Below are positions 6,963 to 15,362 of a stretch of DNA of 64,000 bases, piece by piece; positions within the stretch are counted from its first letter, which is position 1, and each line of letters starts with the position of its first letter. Source of the stretch: Flavobacterium difficile (lineage in GTDB: Bacteria; Bacteroidota; Bacteroidia; Flavobacteriales; Flavobacteriaceae); assembly GCF_011392115.1 (NCBI RefSeq), contig NZ_JAAJBT010000006.1:124001-188000 (forward strand). Reading direction: 5' to 3'. Below the pieces are notes generated by a model, which was not told the DNA's origin, searched no databases, and saw nothing but the letters and a program-made list of their open reading frames with translations. The position numbers were made by a program, and so were the translations under genes.

Positions 6963-9900
6963 TTATTCATTAACGATTACATATTCACCAGAAGCAATCA
7001 TACTTTCTGCTTTTTTGTATTTCATCGTTTCACTTTTACCTGTAATAACGTGTTTGATAGTCACATTATCGTTTCTGTTAATTTTTGGTTGATCACGAAC
7101 TATAGTTTCAGTAACAGCTGGGCGTTGTTGCGCATTATTACCGGCTTCTCTGTTCGCTTCAGCTAATTCATCAGAATTTAATACTTCATCTTTAGATTCT
7201 GTATAATTGGTTTTCTTAGTTTCCTGACGTGCTTCCTGAATGTTATTGGTATTTTGCGTTGGCAATTCTCCTTTAAATAAGAAAGAAATAACATCTTTAT
7301 TTACTTGTTCTATCATCGCTTTAAATAATTTAAACGCTTCGAATTTGTAAATTAATAAAGGATCTTTTTGTTCGTGAACCGCTAATTGTACCGATTGTTT
7401 CATTTCATCCATTTTACGTAAATGTTTCTTCCAAGATTCATCTACAATGGCTAATGTGATGTTTTTTTCAAAATCAGTAATTAATGATTTTCCTTCTGTT
7501 TCGTAGGCTTTCGTTAAATTAGTAACTACGTTTAGTGTTTTAATTCCGTCTGAAAAAGGAACAATAATTCTTTCAAATTGACCGTTATTGTTTTCATAAA
7601 CGTCTTTAATAATCGGGTAAGCTTCTTTTGCATCACGAACTACTTTCTCTTCGTAATAAGCATAAGCAGCTTTGTATGTTTTAGCAACAATTTGTTGTTG
7701 GTTTAATTTTGAAAACTCTGCTTCTGTAACAGGTGAACTAATTGAAAATGTTCTAATTAATTGGAATTCGAAATTTTTAAAATCGTTTACAATTTTGTTG
7801 TTTTCAACAATAACTTCGCAAGTATCATAAATCATGTTTACAATATCTACTTTCAATCTTTCTCCTTGTAAAGCATGACGACGACGTTTGTAAACTACTT
7901 CACGTTGTGAATTCATAACATCATCATACTCTAATAAACGTTTACGAGTTCCAAAGTTATTTTCTTCTACTTTTTTCTGTGCACGTTCGATAGATTTGGT
8001 CATCATAGAATGTTGAATTACTTCACCTTCTTTTAGACCCATTCTGTCCATAACTTTTGCGACTCTTTCAGAACCGAACAAACGCATTAAGTTGTCTTCT
8101 AATGAAACATAGAATTGTGAACTTCCCACATCACCTTGACGACCTGCACGACCACGTAACTGACGGTCAACACGACGAGAATCATGACGTTCTGTACCGA
8201 TAATAGCTAAACCACCTGCTGCTTTTACTTCTGGAGATAATTTAATATCCGTTCCACGACCAGCCATGTTTGTGGCGATAGTTACCACACCAGGATTACC
8301 AGCTTCCGCTACAATTTCTGCTTCACTTTTATGCATTTTAGCATTCAATACATTGTGATTGATACCACGCATTTTAAGCATTCTACTCAATAATTCTGAG
8401 ATTTCTACAGAAGTTGTTCCAATAAGTACGGGTCTACCTGAATTTGAAAGCTCTACAACATCTTCAATCACAGCATTGAATTTTTCACGTACCGAACGGT
8501 AAATTAAATCTTCTTTGTCAATACGCGCCATTTTTCTGTTCGTTGGAATTTCTACAACATCCAATTTATAGATTTCGAAAAATTCTCCAGCTTCTGTAAT
8601 TGCAGTTCCCGTCATACCTGCTAATTTGCTGTACATACGGAAATAATTTTGTAATGTCACTGTAGCGAATGTTTGCGTTGCAGCTTCAATTTTTACATTT
8701 TCTTTTGCTTCAATCGCTTGGTGTAATCCATCAGAATAACGACGTCCGTCCATAATACGACCTGTAGATTCATCAACAATTAATACTTTATTGTCCATGA
8801 TTACATATTCTGTATCTTTTTCGAATACCGCGTAAGCTTTTAAAAGTTGGGTAAGTGTATGAATTCTTTCCGATTTAACAGAAAATTCTCTGTATAAATC
8901 TTCTTTTAATTCTGCTTCCGCATCTTTGTCTAAGTTTTGTTTTTCAATAGCTGAAATTCCAGTTGAAATATCTGGTAGAACGAAGAAGTTTTCGTCAGTA
9001 TCTTGTGATAAGAATTTAATTCCGTTATCGGTTAATTCTACTTGATTGTTTTTTTCTTCGATAACAAAGTATAACGCCTCATCTACTTTAGGCATTTCTC
9101 TGTTATTATCTGCCATATGTGCATTTTCTGTTTTTTGAAGAATTTGTTTTACACCTTCTTCAGATAAAAACTTTATTAAAGCTTTGTTTTTTGGATGCGC
9201 ACGATAGGTTCTTAATAATTGGAAACCACCTTCTTTAGTATTTCCTTCTTTTATTAAACGTTTAGCTTCAGTTAAACAATCTGTTGCGATTCTTTTTTGT
9301 AAGTTGAATAAATTTTCAACTTTTGGTTTTAATTCTAAAAACTCGTGTCTGTCTCCATCTTCAACAGGTCCAGAAATAATTAATGGTGTTCTAGCATCAT
9401 CAATTAAAACAGAATCGACTTCATCGACTATAGCAAAGTTGTGTTTTCTTTGTACTAAATCCTCAGGTGAATTTGCCATATTATCACGTAAATAATCGAA
9501 ACCAAATTCGTTATTTGTACCATAAGTAATATCGGCGTTATAGGCTTTTCTTCTAGCTTCTGTGTTAGGTTGGTGGTTGTCTATACAATCCACAGTTAAA
9601 CCATGGAATTCAAAAATTGGTGCTTTCCAAGTACTATCACGTTTGGCTAAGTAGTCATTCACAGTAACTAAATGTACTCCGTTTCCAGTAAGTGCATTTA
9701 AATAAAGTGCTAAAGTGGCTACTAAAGTTTTTCCTTCACCCGTTTGCATTTCGGCAATTTTACCTTGATGTAACACAATACCACCCATTAACTGAACGTC
9801 ATAGTGAATCATATCCCAAGTGATGGCTTTACCAGCTGCATCCCAAGAATTAGCCCAATTTACTTCGTCACCAACAAGGGTTATGTATGGTTTTGTGGCA

Positions 9901-10322
9901 GAAAGTTCTCTGTCTTTTGCAGTTGCAGTTACAGTTATTGTAGCGTTTTCTTTGAAGCGACGAGCAGTTTCTCTTAATACTGCAAACGCTTCTGGTAAAA
10001 TTTCGTTTAATGTTTTTTCAGAAATTTCATAAGCTTCTTTTTCTAACTTATCAATTTCTGTGTAGATGTTTTCTTTGGCATCAACATCAATTGTTTGTTC
10101 AGCTTCTGTTTTTAAAGCTGCAATTTTGTTATCTTTTTCGGCACGAGCTTGCTTGATTTTATCTTTAAAGAAAGTTGTTTTAGCTCTCAATTCATCGTGT
10201 GAAATAGTTTTTAATCCTTCTTGAAAAGAATTGATTTTATTCACTATTGGTTGAATGGCTTTGATATCATTTGCAGTTTTATCTCCTACAAATACTTTTA
10301 ATATCGAATTTATAATACTCAT
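6963..10322 (-). CDS. secA: preprotein translocase ATPase SecA
   Basis: The 1119-residue protein is SecA, the cytoplasmic motor that pushes unfolded preproteins through SecYEG. The Walker A motif MQTGEGKT is at residues 192-199. The DEAD-like box DEVDSVLIDDARTPLIISGP, the helicase motif MAGRGTDIKL and the arginine-finger region RQLRGRAGRQGD are all intact. The protein is longer than the roughly 900-residue E. coli form; the extra length includes a large insertion after the DEVDS box, typical of Bacteroidota. The C-terminus (KYKKAESMIASGEYVIVNE) has no Cys zinc-binding tail, so SecB-type recruitment through that tail is not expected. The leader contains two hairpins. Confidence 0.98.
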   Translation of the reverse strand: MSIINSILKVFVGDKTANDIKAIQPIVNKINSFQEGLKTISHDELRAKTTFFKDKIKQARAEKDNKIAALKTEAEQTIDVDAKENIYTEIDKLEKEAYEISEKTLNEILPEAFAVLRETARRFKENATITVTATAKDRELSATKPYITLVGDEVNWANSWDAAGKAITWDMIHYDVQLMGGIVLHQGKIAEMQTGEGKTLVATLALYLNALTGNGVHLVTVNDYLAKRDSTWKAPIFEFHGLTVDCIDNHQPNTEARRKAYNADITYGTNNEFGFDYLRDNMANSPEDLVQRKHNFAIVDEVDSVLIDDARTPLIISGPVEDGDRHEFLELKPKVENLFNLQKRIATDCLTEAKRLIKEGNTKEGGFQLLRTYRAHPKNKALIKFLSEEGVKQILQKTENAHMADNNREMPKVDEALYFVIEEKNNQVELTDNGIKFLSQDTDENFFVLPDISTGISAIEKQNLDKDAEAELKEDLYREFSVKSERIHTLTQLLKAYAVFEKDTEYVIMDNKVLIVDESTGRIMDGRRYSDGLHQAIEAKENVKIEAATQTFATVTLQNYFRMYSKLAGMTGTAITEAGEFFEIYKLDVVEIPTNRKMARIDKEDLIYRSVREKFNAVIEDVVELSNSGRPVLIGTTSVEISELLSRMLKMRGINHNVLNAKMHKSEAEIVAEAGNPGVVTIATNMAGRGTDIKLSPEVKAAGGLAIIGTERHDSRRVDRQLRGRAGRQGDVGSSQFYVSLEDNLMRLFGSERVAKVMDRMGLKEGEVIQHSMMTKSIERAQKKVEENNFGTRKRLLEYDDVMNSQREVVYKRRRHALQGERLKVDIVNMIYDTCEVIVENNKIVNDFKNFEFQLIRTFSISSPVTEAEFSKLNQQQIVAKTYKAAYAYYEEKVVRDAKEAYPIIKDVYENNNGQFERIIVPFSDGIKTLNVVTNLTKAYETEGKSLITDFEKNITLAIVDESWKKHLRKMDEMKQSVQLAVHEQKDPLLIYKFEAFKLFKAMIEQVNKDVISFLFKGELPTQNTNNIQEARQETKKTNYTESKDEVLNSDELAEANREAGNNAQQRPAVTETIVRDQPKINRNDNVTIKHVITGKSETMKYKKAESMIASGEYVIVNE

Positions 10323-10340
10323 AATCTGTGTTTTATATGT

Positions 10341-10386
10341 GTTTTTAAACTGAATTTGAATCAGTTTTTCCAGAACTTACTCTGGA
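10341..10386 (-). promoter_or_regulatory. two stem-loops in the secA leader
   Basis: Reading toward secA, the first hairpin is TCCAGA-gtaagt-TCTGGA (10386-10369). It is directly followed by AAACTGA-ttcaaat-TCAGTTT (10367-10347). Both lie between a candidate -7 element (TATCTTAG, one mismatch, near 10408-10401) and the ATG at 10322. Neither has a T run on the minus strand, so they are not terminators. A role in translation control is an inference. Confidence 0.4.
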
Positions 10387-10411
10387 TTTGTTTTCAGTTT
10401 GCTAAGATAAC

Positions 10412-10439
10412 CAAAAAAAAAGCCTCATCGAAGAGACTT
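10412..10439 (-). terminator. terminator of the DUF2795 gene
   Basis: On the minus strand the stem AAGTCTC / GAGGCTT with loop TTCGAT is followed by eight or more T. It lies 20 bases after the DUF2795 stop and separates that gene from secA. Confidence 0.8.
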
Positions 10440-10458
10440 TTATTGGGTTATTTATTTT

Positions 10459-10680
10459 TTAATATTCATCCTCATTCCAAAGATAATCTTCATCTGTAGG
10501 ATAATCAGGCCAAATTTCTTCCATCGACTCATAAATTTCACCTTCATCCTCAATAGACTGTAAGTTTTCCACTACTTCTAATGGTGCTCCAGCTCTTATC
10601 GCGTAGTCAATTAATTCGTCTTTTGTAGCAGGCCATGGCGCATCACTTAAATATGATGCCAATTCTAACGTCCAATACAT
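10459..10680 (-). CDS. DUF2795 family protein
   Basis: The 73-residue, very acidic protein begins MYWTLELASYLSDAPWPATK, then DELIDYAIRAGAPLEVVENL. The pattern (L...L.D..WPATK.EL..YA...GAP..V...L..) is that of DUF2795, a small helical domain of unknown function. The C-terminal half is rich in Asp, Glu, Tyr and Trp. The promoter directly upstream is one of the best in the window (TTG, 19 bases, TATTTTTG), and a terminator follows, so it is a single-gene unit. Confidence 0.85.
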   Translation of the reverse strand: MYWTLELASYLSDAPWPATKDELIDYAIRAGAPLEVVENLQSIEDEGEIYESMEEIWPDYPTDEDYLWNEDEY

Positions 10681-10705
10681 CTTATTTAGATTTTTTAGTT
10701 TAATG

Positions 10706-10735
10706 CAAAAATAAATTTATTACTTAAAAAGACAA
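10706..10735 (-). promoter_or_regulatory. promoter of the DUF2795 gene (TTG-N19-TATTTTTG)
   Basis: On the minus strand TTG (10735-10733) is followed after 19 bases by TATTTTTG (10713-10706), an exact match to the Bacteroidota -33/-7 consensus. The start codon is 26 bases further. Confidence 0.75.
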
Positions 10736-10779
10736 GTTTTTTTTGAATTATTTTTTAATAAATTTTAAGAACTTAATTT

Positions 10780-10846
10780 CAGTCGTCAATTTTCAGTTTT
10801 TAGTAGTCAGTTTGTATTGTAAACTGTACACCTTTTACTGTAAACG
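10780..10846. repeat. degenerate CAGT/TGTAAAC short repeats
   Basis: The stretch from 10780 contains CAGTCGTCA, TTCAGTTT and TAGTAGTCAGT. It is followed by TGTAAACTGTAC and CTGTAAACGG, i.e. imperfect tandem copies of two short words. It fills the gap between the DUF2795 promoter and the 3' end of the adenosyltransferase gene. No ORF is seen here. Confidence 0.4.
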
Positions 10847-10851
10847 GAATA

Positions 10852-11421
10852 CTATTTTCGTGGAATCCACTTCACTTCATCAGCGTTTAAATCTTGAGAC
10901 AACTTTCGTGCCAATACAAATAAGTAGTCAGAAAGTCGGTTTAAATACTTAATAGCAGTGTCAGCTACAGGCTCATTATGACTCAAATGTACCGCTAAAC
11001 GCTCGGCTCTTCTGCATACACATCGTGCAATATGACAATATGACACAGTTGTATGTCCGCCAGGCAAAACAAAATGTGTCATTGGCGGCAAAGCTTCTTC
11101 CATGGTGTCAATTTCTTTTTCTAATAATTCAATATCACTTTCCAAAATCCCTAGATTTTGTAGTCGTTTTTCACCATTTTTTAAAACTTCTTTTTCTGGT
11201 GGTGTGGCTAAAATAGCTCCGACAGTAAATAATCTGTCCTGAATTTCTATTAATATATCCTTGTAGTGCGAATTGAAATCTTGGTCACGAATAAGTCCGA
11301 TATGCGAGTTTAACTCATCAACTGTTCCGTAGCTTTCAATTCTGATATGATCTTTTGGGACACGCGTACCACCAAATAGAGCAGTGGTGCCTTTGTCTCC
11401 AGTTTTTGTATACACTTTCAT
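10852..11421 (-). CDS. cob(I)alamin adenosyltransferase, PduO type
   Basis: The 189-residue enzyme transfers the 5'-deoxyadenosyl group of ATP to cob(I)alamin, making the coenzyme for methylmalonyl-CoA mutase. The N-terminal ATP-binding signature KVYTKTGDKGTTALFGG and the block RIESYGTVDELNSHIGL are diagnostic of the PduO type. The C-terminal CRRAERLAVHL and YLNRLSDYLFVLAR motifs complete the helical-bundle fold. Its ATG overlaps the terC-like stop codon by one base (TAATG), so the two are translationally coupled. The chaperone MeaB of the same pathway lies 7 kb away. Confidence 0.93.
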   Translation of the reverse strand: MKVYTKTGDKGTTALFGGTRVPKDHIRIESYGTVDELNSHIGLIRDQDFNSHYKDILIEIQDRLFTVGAILATPPEKEVLKNGEKRLQNLGILESDIELLEKEIDTMEEALPPMTHFVLPGGHTTVSYCHIARCVCRRAERLAVHLSHNEPVADTAIKYLNRLSDYLFVLARKLSQDLNADEVKWIPRK

Positions 11422-12368
11422 TATTTATTTTTATTTTTTTGTAATGAAACCAAAACTCCTGTTGTAATAGATACAGCTATAAAACCTAAGGATAACCATT
11501 CTGGGAAAAATTCTGGGAAGTGATGAATCAATAACATTTTTATTCCTACGAAAGTTAAAATAGCAATTAAACTGTATTCGATGTAGCTGAATTTTTCAAT
11601 CATATTGGCTAGAAAGAAATACATAGAGCGTAATCCTAAAATAGCAAAAATGTTAGAGCTAAACACTAAAAATGGATCAGATGTGATGGCTAAAATTGCA
11701 GGCACGCTGTCTAATGCGAAAATCACATCCATGACTTCTATTACGATTAATGCTATAAATAAAGGTGTTACGTAATTGATATTGTTTTTTCTAATGAAAA
11801 ATTTTTGCCCTTCAATTTCAGTGTGTACTGGGAATATTTTGCCAATGAATTTGTAAATTTTCGAATCTTTTGGATCGAATTCTTCTTCTTCCTTACTGAA
11901 AAGCATTTTCATTGCGGTGAAAATTAAAAAGGCACCAAAAACATAAATGATCCATTCAAATCTGTTGATTAAAGCTACACCTAAGAAAATCATTAAGCCT
12001 CTAAAAACTATGGCTCCGATAATTCCCCAGAATAAAACTCGGTGTTGGTATTTTTGTGGAATTTTAAAAGAAGCAAAAATTATGGCGATTACAAATATGT
12101 TGTCTGCACTTAATGAAAGTTCGATTAAATACCCTGTAATAAATTTTATTGAAGCATCGGCAGCTTTTAAATTGGTTGGATTGGCAATATGTTCTCCACT
12201 ATATAATAAGTAAACTACACCGGAAAACATAAAAGAAAGGGTTACCCATAAGATGGTCCATTTTGATGCTTCTTTACTGCTAATGATGTGTGGGTTTTTA
12301 TTAAAAACACCTAAATCTAAGGCTAAAAAAATTGAAATAGCGATTAAAAAAATAATCCAAACTGTCAT
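11421..12368 (-). CDS. TerC family integral membrane protein
   Basis: The 315-residue protein is almost entirely hydrophobic, with about seven to nine membrane segments. The TerC hallmarks are present: ELSLSADNIFVIAIIFASF near the middle and VIEVMDVIFALDSVPAILAI further on, each with conserved acidic residues within membrane segments. TerC proteins are linked to tellurite resistance; recent work on related TerC/Alx proteins supports metal (manganese) export. An exact TATATTTG promoter element lies 17 bases upstream, inside the short gap after the DUF1543 gene, and the adenosyltransferase gene overlaps its end. Confidence 0.92.
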   Translation of the reverse strand: MTVWIIFLIAISIFLALDLGVFNKNPHIISSKEASKWTILWVTLSFMFSGVVYLLYSGEHIANPTNLKAADASIKFITGYLIELSLSADNIFVIAIIFASFKIPQKYQHRVLFWGIIGAIVFRGLMIFLGVALINRFEWIIYVFGAFLIFTAMKMLFSKEEEEFDPKDSKIYKFIGKIFPVHTEIEGQKFFIRKNNINYVTPLFIALIVIEVMDVIFALDSVPAILAITSDPFLVFSSNIFAILGLRSMYFFLANMIEKFSYIEYSLIAILTFVGIKMLLIHHFPEFFPEWLSLGFIAVSITTGVLVSLQKNKNK

Positions 12369-12384
12369 AATAATTGATTTTGCA

Positions 12385-12392
12385 CAAATATA
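12385..12392 (-). promoter_or_regulatory. -7 element TATATTTG of terC-like gene
   Basis: The minus-strand exact TAnnTTTG match lies between the DUF1543 stop and the TerC start, so the terC-like/adenosyltransferase pair likely has its own promoter. Confidence 0.6.
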
Positions 12393-12394
12393 AA

Positions 12395-12955
12395 TTAAAA
12401 ATCAGACTTTTTTAGTTTCGGTAAGCTTAAATATGCTACGTTAATTTTGTCTTCATAATAAGTGTCTGTTTTGGTGATTTTTAAACTGTATTTTTCTTTA
12501 AATTCCGGTAATAAAATATCTTCAATTTTATAGATTTCATCAATGTCAACACCGTATTTTTCATCGATATGTGAAGGTGCTTCTTTGAAACTAAATTTTT
12601 TATAAAAAGTAGATTTTTTAGCTTTTCGAATGGCTTCAGCTTTTGATTTAGCTACAATAAGGATTTTATGATGGTATTCTTCCATGTCGTTAGGTAGATA
12701 GCCGCCAAGATTTATGAAAAAAATATTTTCTTCTTTAGAAGCAGTGTTTTTTTCAACAACATCAATTTTGTAATTATCAATAAATTCAACCTTTCGCCAC
12801 GAATCTATATGAAATTTTCCCTGACATTCTTGCCAAGAGTTAGAGATGTGTGGTATCAATTCTTTTAGATGATTGGCAATTCCGAAAAAAACATCATGTT
12901 GTTCTGTTAGCCTGTTTTTTGGAGTACACCCTATAATTGCGAAGTAAAAATTCAT
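12395..12955 (-). CDS. DUF1543 domain protein
   Basis: The 186-residue protein carries the pattern of the DUF1543 family: TEQHDVFFGIANHLKEL, then KFHIDSWRKVEFID. A second, diverged half from about residue 78 has FFINLGGYLPNDMEEYHHK and KSKAEAIRKAKKS. The family is usually a tandem of the domain, which fits here. Function is unknown; it is predicted cytoplasmic. It is transcribed divergently from glnN across a 119-base region containing a C/G-rich palindrome. Confidence 0.8.
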   Translation of the reverse strand: MNFYFAIIGCTPKNRLTEQHDVFFGIANHLKELIPHISNSWQECQGKFHIDSWRKVEFIDNYKIDVVEKNTASKEENIFFINLGGYLPNDMEEYHHKILIVAKSKAEAIRKAKKSTFYKKFSFKEAPSHIDEKYGVDIDEIYKIEDILLPEFKEKYSLKITKTDTYYEDKINVAYLSLPKLKKSDF

Positions 12956-12979
12956 AAAAAAAATTAATTATTTTAATAC

Positions 12980-13001
12980 TACCCCTAAATTTTTGGGGGT
13001 A
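12980..13001. promoter_or_regulatory. TACCCC...GGGGGTA palindrome, candidate operator of glnN
   Basis: In a very AT-rich gap, TACCCCTAAA is followed after two bases by TTTTGGGGGTA-like sequence (12980-13001). The arms are near perfect. It lies 25 bases upstream of the glnN -7 element and is the only G/C-rich block in the gap, so an operator or a structured site for nitrogen control is a reasonable inference. Confidence 0.45.
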
Positions 13002-13026
13002 TATTTTTTTATTTGTGATTTATTTG

Positions 13027-13034
13027 TATTTTTG
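13027..13034 (+). promoter_or_regulatory. -7 element TATTTTTG of glnN
   Basis: Exact TAnnTTTG match 40 bases before the glnN ATG. No well-spaced TTG is seen upstream, so activation may depend on a regulator, possibly at the adjacent palindrome. Confidence 0.6.
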
Positions 13035-13074
13035 TTCCATAAAATTAAGGATATAATTTTTAAAACACAACTTT

Positions 13075-15264
13075 ATGGCTACACTTCGTTTTCAAGCTTT
13101 AGACAAAGCTACAAGTAGAAAACCTGTTTCTTTTGAAGAGACAGCAAGAAAATCAGAAATTTTTGGTTCAAATGTTTTTAATGACAAAGCAATGCGTCAA
13201 TATTTAACACCTGATGCGTACAAAGCAGTTAAAAGTGCTATTGAATTAGGAACGAAAATTGATCGTAAAATTGCAGACTATGTAGCAATGGGAATGAAAG
13301 AATGGGCATTGTCTAAGAATGTAACACATTATACACACTGGTTTCAGCCCTTAACAGGAACAACTGCAGAAAAGCACGATGCTTTTTTCGAAACCTCAAT
13401 GGACGGTTCTGATCCTGTTGAAAAATTTGGTGGCAGTCAGTTAGTACAACAAGAACCTGATGCGTCTTCTTTTCCAAATGGTGGAATTAGAAATACTTTT
13501 GAAGCAAGAGGTTATACTGCATGGGATCCAACATCTCCAGCATTTATTTTCGGAAGTACCTTATGTATTCCTACAGTATTTGTGTCTTACACTGGAGAAG
13601 CATTAGATAACAAAACTCCTTTATTGAGAGCTTTAAGTGCTATTGATAGTGCAGCTACCGAAGTAGCTAAGTATTTTGACAAAAATGTAAAGAAAATTAC
13701 ACCAACTTTAGGTTGGGAACAGGAATATTTTTTAATTGATTCGGCTTTAGCAGCAACAAGACCTGATATTATCGCTACAGGAAGAACTTTATTAGGACAT
13801 ACTTCTTCTAAAGGGCAACAATTAGATGATCATTATTTTGGGTCAATTCCAACTCGTGTGTTACAATACATGAGAGAATTAGAGTACGAATGTATGTTAT
13901 TGGGTATTCCAGTAAAAACTCGTCATAATGAAGTAGCGCCTGGTCAATTTGAATTAGCCCCGATTTTTGAGGAAACAAATTTAGCTGTAGATCACAACTC
14001 ATTATTGATGGATGTGATGGAAAAAGTAGCAGAAAGACATGATTTCAAAGTGCTATTTCACGAAAAACCTTTTAAAGGAGTAAATGGTTCTGGTAAACAC
14101 AACAACTGGTCATTAGCTACAGATACTGGAATTAATTTATTATCGCCAGGAAAAACACCAATGAGTAATTTAATGTTCTTAACATTCTTTATCAATACCA
14201 TTAAAGCGGTTCATGATTATGAAGAATTACTTAGAGCTTCTATCGCTTCGGCAAGTAACGATCACCGTTTAGGAGCTAACGAAGCGCCTCCAGCAATTAT
14301 TTCGGTTTTTATCGGACAACAATTGACTAAAGTTTTAGCTGAATTAGAAGGTGTTACTCAAGGGAAATTATCTCCAGAAGAAAAAACAGATTTAAAATTA
14401 AATGTTGTTGGTAAATTACCAGACGTTTTATTAGATAATACAGATAGAAACAGAACGTCTCCTTTTGCTTTTACTGGAAATAAATTCGAATTCAGAGCAG
14501 TTGGTTCAACAGCAAACTGTGCCGTTTCTATGACTACTTTAAATTCAATTGTAGCCAAACAATTAATCGACTTTAAAAAAGAAGTAGATTTGTTAATTGA
14601 AACTAAAGATTTAAAGAAAGACGAAGCAATTTTCAATACTTTAAGAGAATACATTAAAGGAACTAAAGCTATTTTATTTGAAGGTGACGGATACAGTGAC
14701 GCTTGGGAAAAAGAAGCTAAAAAACGCGGATTAAGTAATCATAAAACTACTCCTGAAGCTTTAAAAGCTAAGGTTTCTAAGAAAGCATTTGACTTATTTG
14801 CCGAATTAGGAGTAATGAATCACGTAGAAGTAGAATCACGTTATGAAATTGAATTAGAAGAATACGTGAAGAAAATTCAAATTGAAGGAAGAGTTTTAGG
14901 AGATATCGCTCGTAATCATGTAATTCCAACAGCAATTAAATATCAAAACACTTTAATTGAAAATGTGAAAGGGTTGAAAGATATTTTTGAAAAAGATTTT
15001 ACAAAAATTGCGAAAGAGCAAATTGAGCTAATCAAAGAAATTTCAGATCATATTGCAGGAATCAATCACAATATTGATGAAATGATAGAACAACGTAAAA
15101 TTGCCAATAATTTAGACAATACCGAAAAAATGGCTGAAGTTTATTGCAACAAAGTAAAACCTTATTTTGAAGTTATTCGCGATCATTGCGACAAATTAGA
15201 ACTTTTAGTAGACAACGGAATTTGGCCATTAACCAAATACAGAGAATTGTTCTTTATAAAATAA
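13075..15264 (+). CDS. glnN: type III glutamine synthetase
   Basis: The 729-residue protein is of the GSIII class (about 730 residues), distinct from the roughly 470-residue GSI. It condenses glutamate and ammonia using ATP. The N-terminal THYTHWFQPLTG block, GWEQEYFLID (metal-binding Glu), RHNEVAPGQFELAPIFEETN, the catalytic loop KGVNGSGKHNNWSL and the late EFRAVGSTANCA are all intact. The C-terminal 200 residues are helical. It has its own promoter and a strong terminator, so it is monocistronic. Confidence 0.97.
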   Translation: MATLRFQALDKATSRKPVSFEETARKSEIFGSNVFNDKAMRQYLTPDAYKAVKSAIELGTKIDRKIADYVAMGMKEWALSKNVTHYTHWFQPLTGTTAEKHDAFFETSMDGSDPVEKFGGSQLVQQEPDASSFPNGGIRNTFEARGYTAWDPTSPAFIFGSTLCIPTVFVSYTGEALDNKTPLLRALSAIDSAATEVAKYFDKNVKKITPTLGWEQEYFLIDSALAATRPDIIATGRTLLGHTSSKGQQLDDHYFGSIPTRVLQYMRELEYECMLLGIPVKTRHNEVAPGQFELAPIFEETNLAVDHNSLLMDVMEKVAERHDFKVLFHEKPFKGVNGSGKHNNWSLATDTGINLLSPGKTPMSNLMFLTFFINTIKAVHDYEELLRASIASASNDHRLGANEAPPAIISVFIGQQLTKVLAELEGVTQGKLSPEEKTDLKLNVVGKLPDVLLDNTDRNRTSPFAFTGNKFEFRAVGSTANCAVSMTTLNSIVAKQLIDFKKEVDLLIETKDLKKDEAIFNTLREYIKGTKAILFEGDGYSDAWEKEAKKRGLSNHKTTPEALKAKVSKKAFDLFAELGVMNHVEVESRYEIELEEYVKKIQIEGRVLGDIARNHVIPTAIKYQNTLIENVKGLKDIFEKDFTKIAKEQIELIKEISDHIAGINHNIDEMIEQRKIANNLDNTEKMAEVYCNKVKPYFEVIRDHCDKLELLVDNGIWPLTKYRELFFIK

Positions 15265-15281
15265 TTGTTCATAAATAATTG

Positions 15282-15313
15282 AAAAGCTTATCAGAAATGG
15301 TAAGCTTTTTTTG
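15282..15313 (+). terminator. glnN terminator
   Basis: The stem AAAAGCTTATC / GGTAAGCTTTT is followed by a T run, 18 bases after the glnN stop. It excludes the longer upstream start (15279) for the next gene. Confidence 0.88.
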
Positions 15314-15362
15314 GTTTATACAATTAAATATCCTACTTTTCGAAAGTCCTAAATTAATAAGT

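Noticed and set aside
2874..12368. Cobalamin riboswitch upstream of meaB or the adenosyltransferase
   Set aside because: The gaps upstream (3963-4018; the one-base TAATG junction at 11421; 12369-12394) are too short or lack any B12-box-like sequence.
15279..15362. N-terminal extension of the first OmpA-like gene
   Set aside because: The upstream start falls in the glnN terminator, and the internal ATG at 15363 gives a proper signal peptide.
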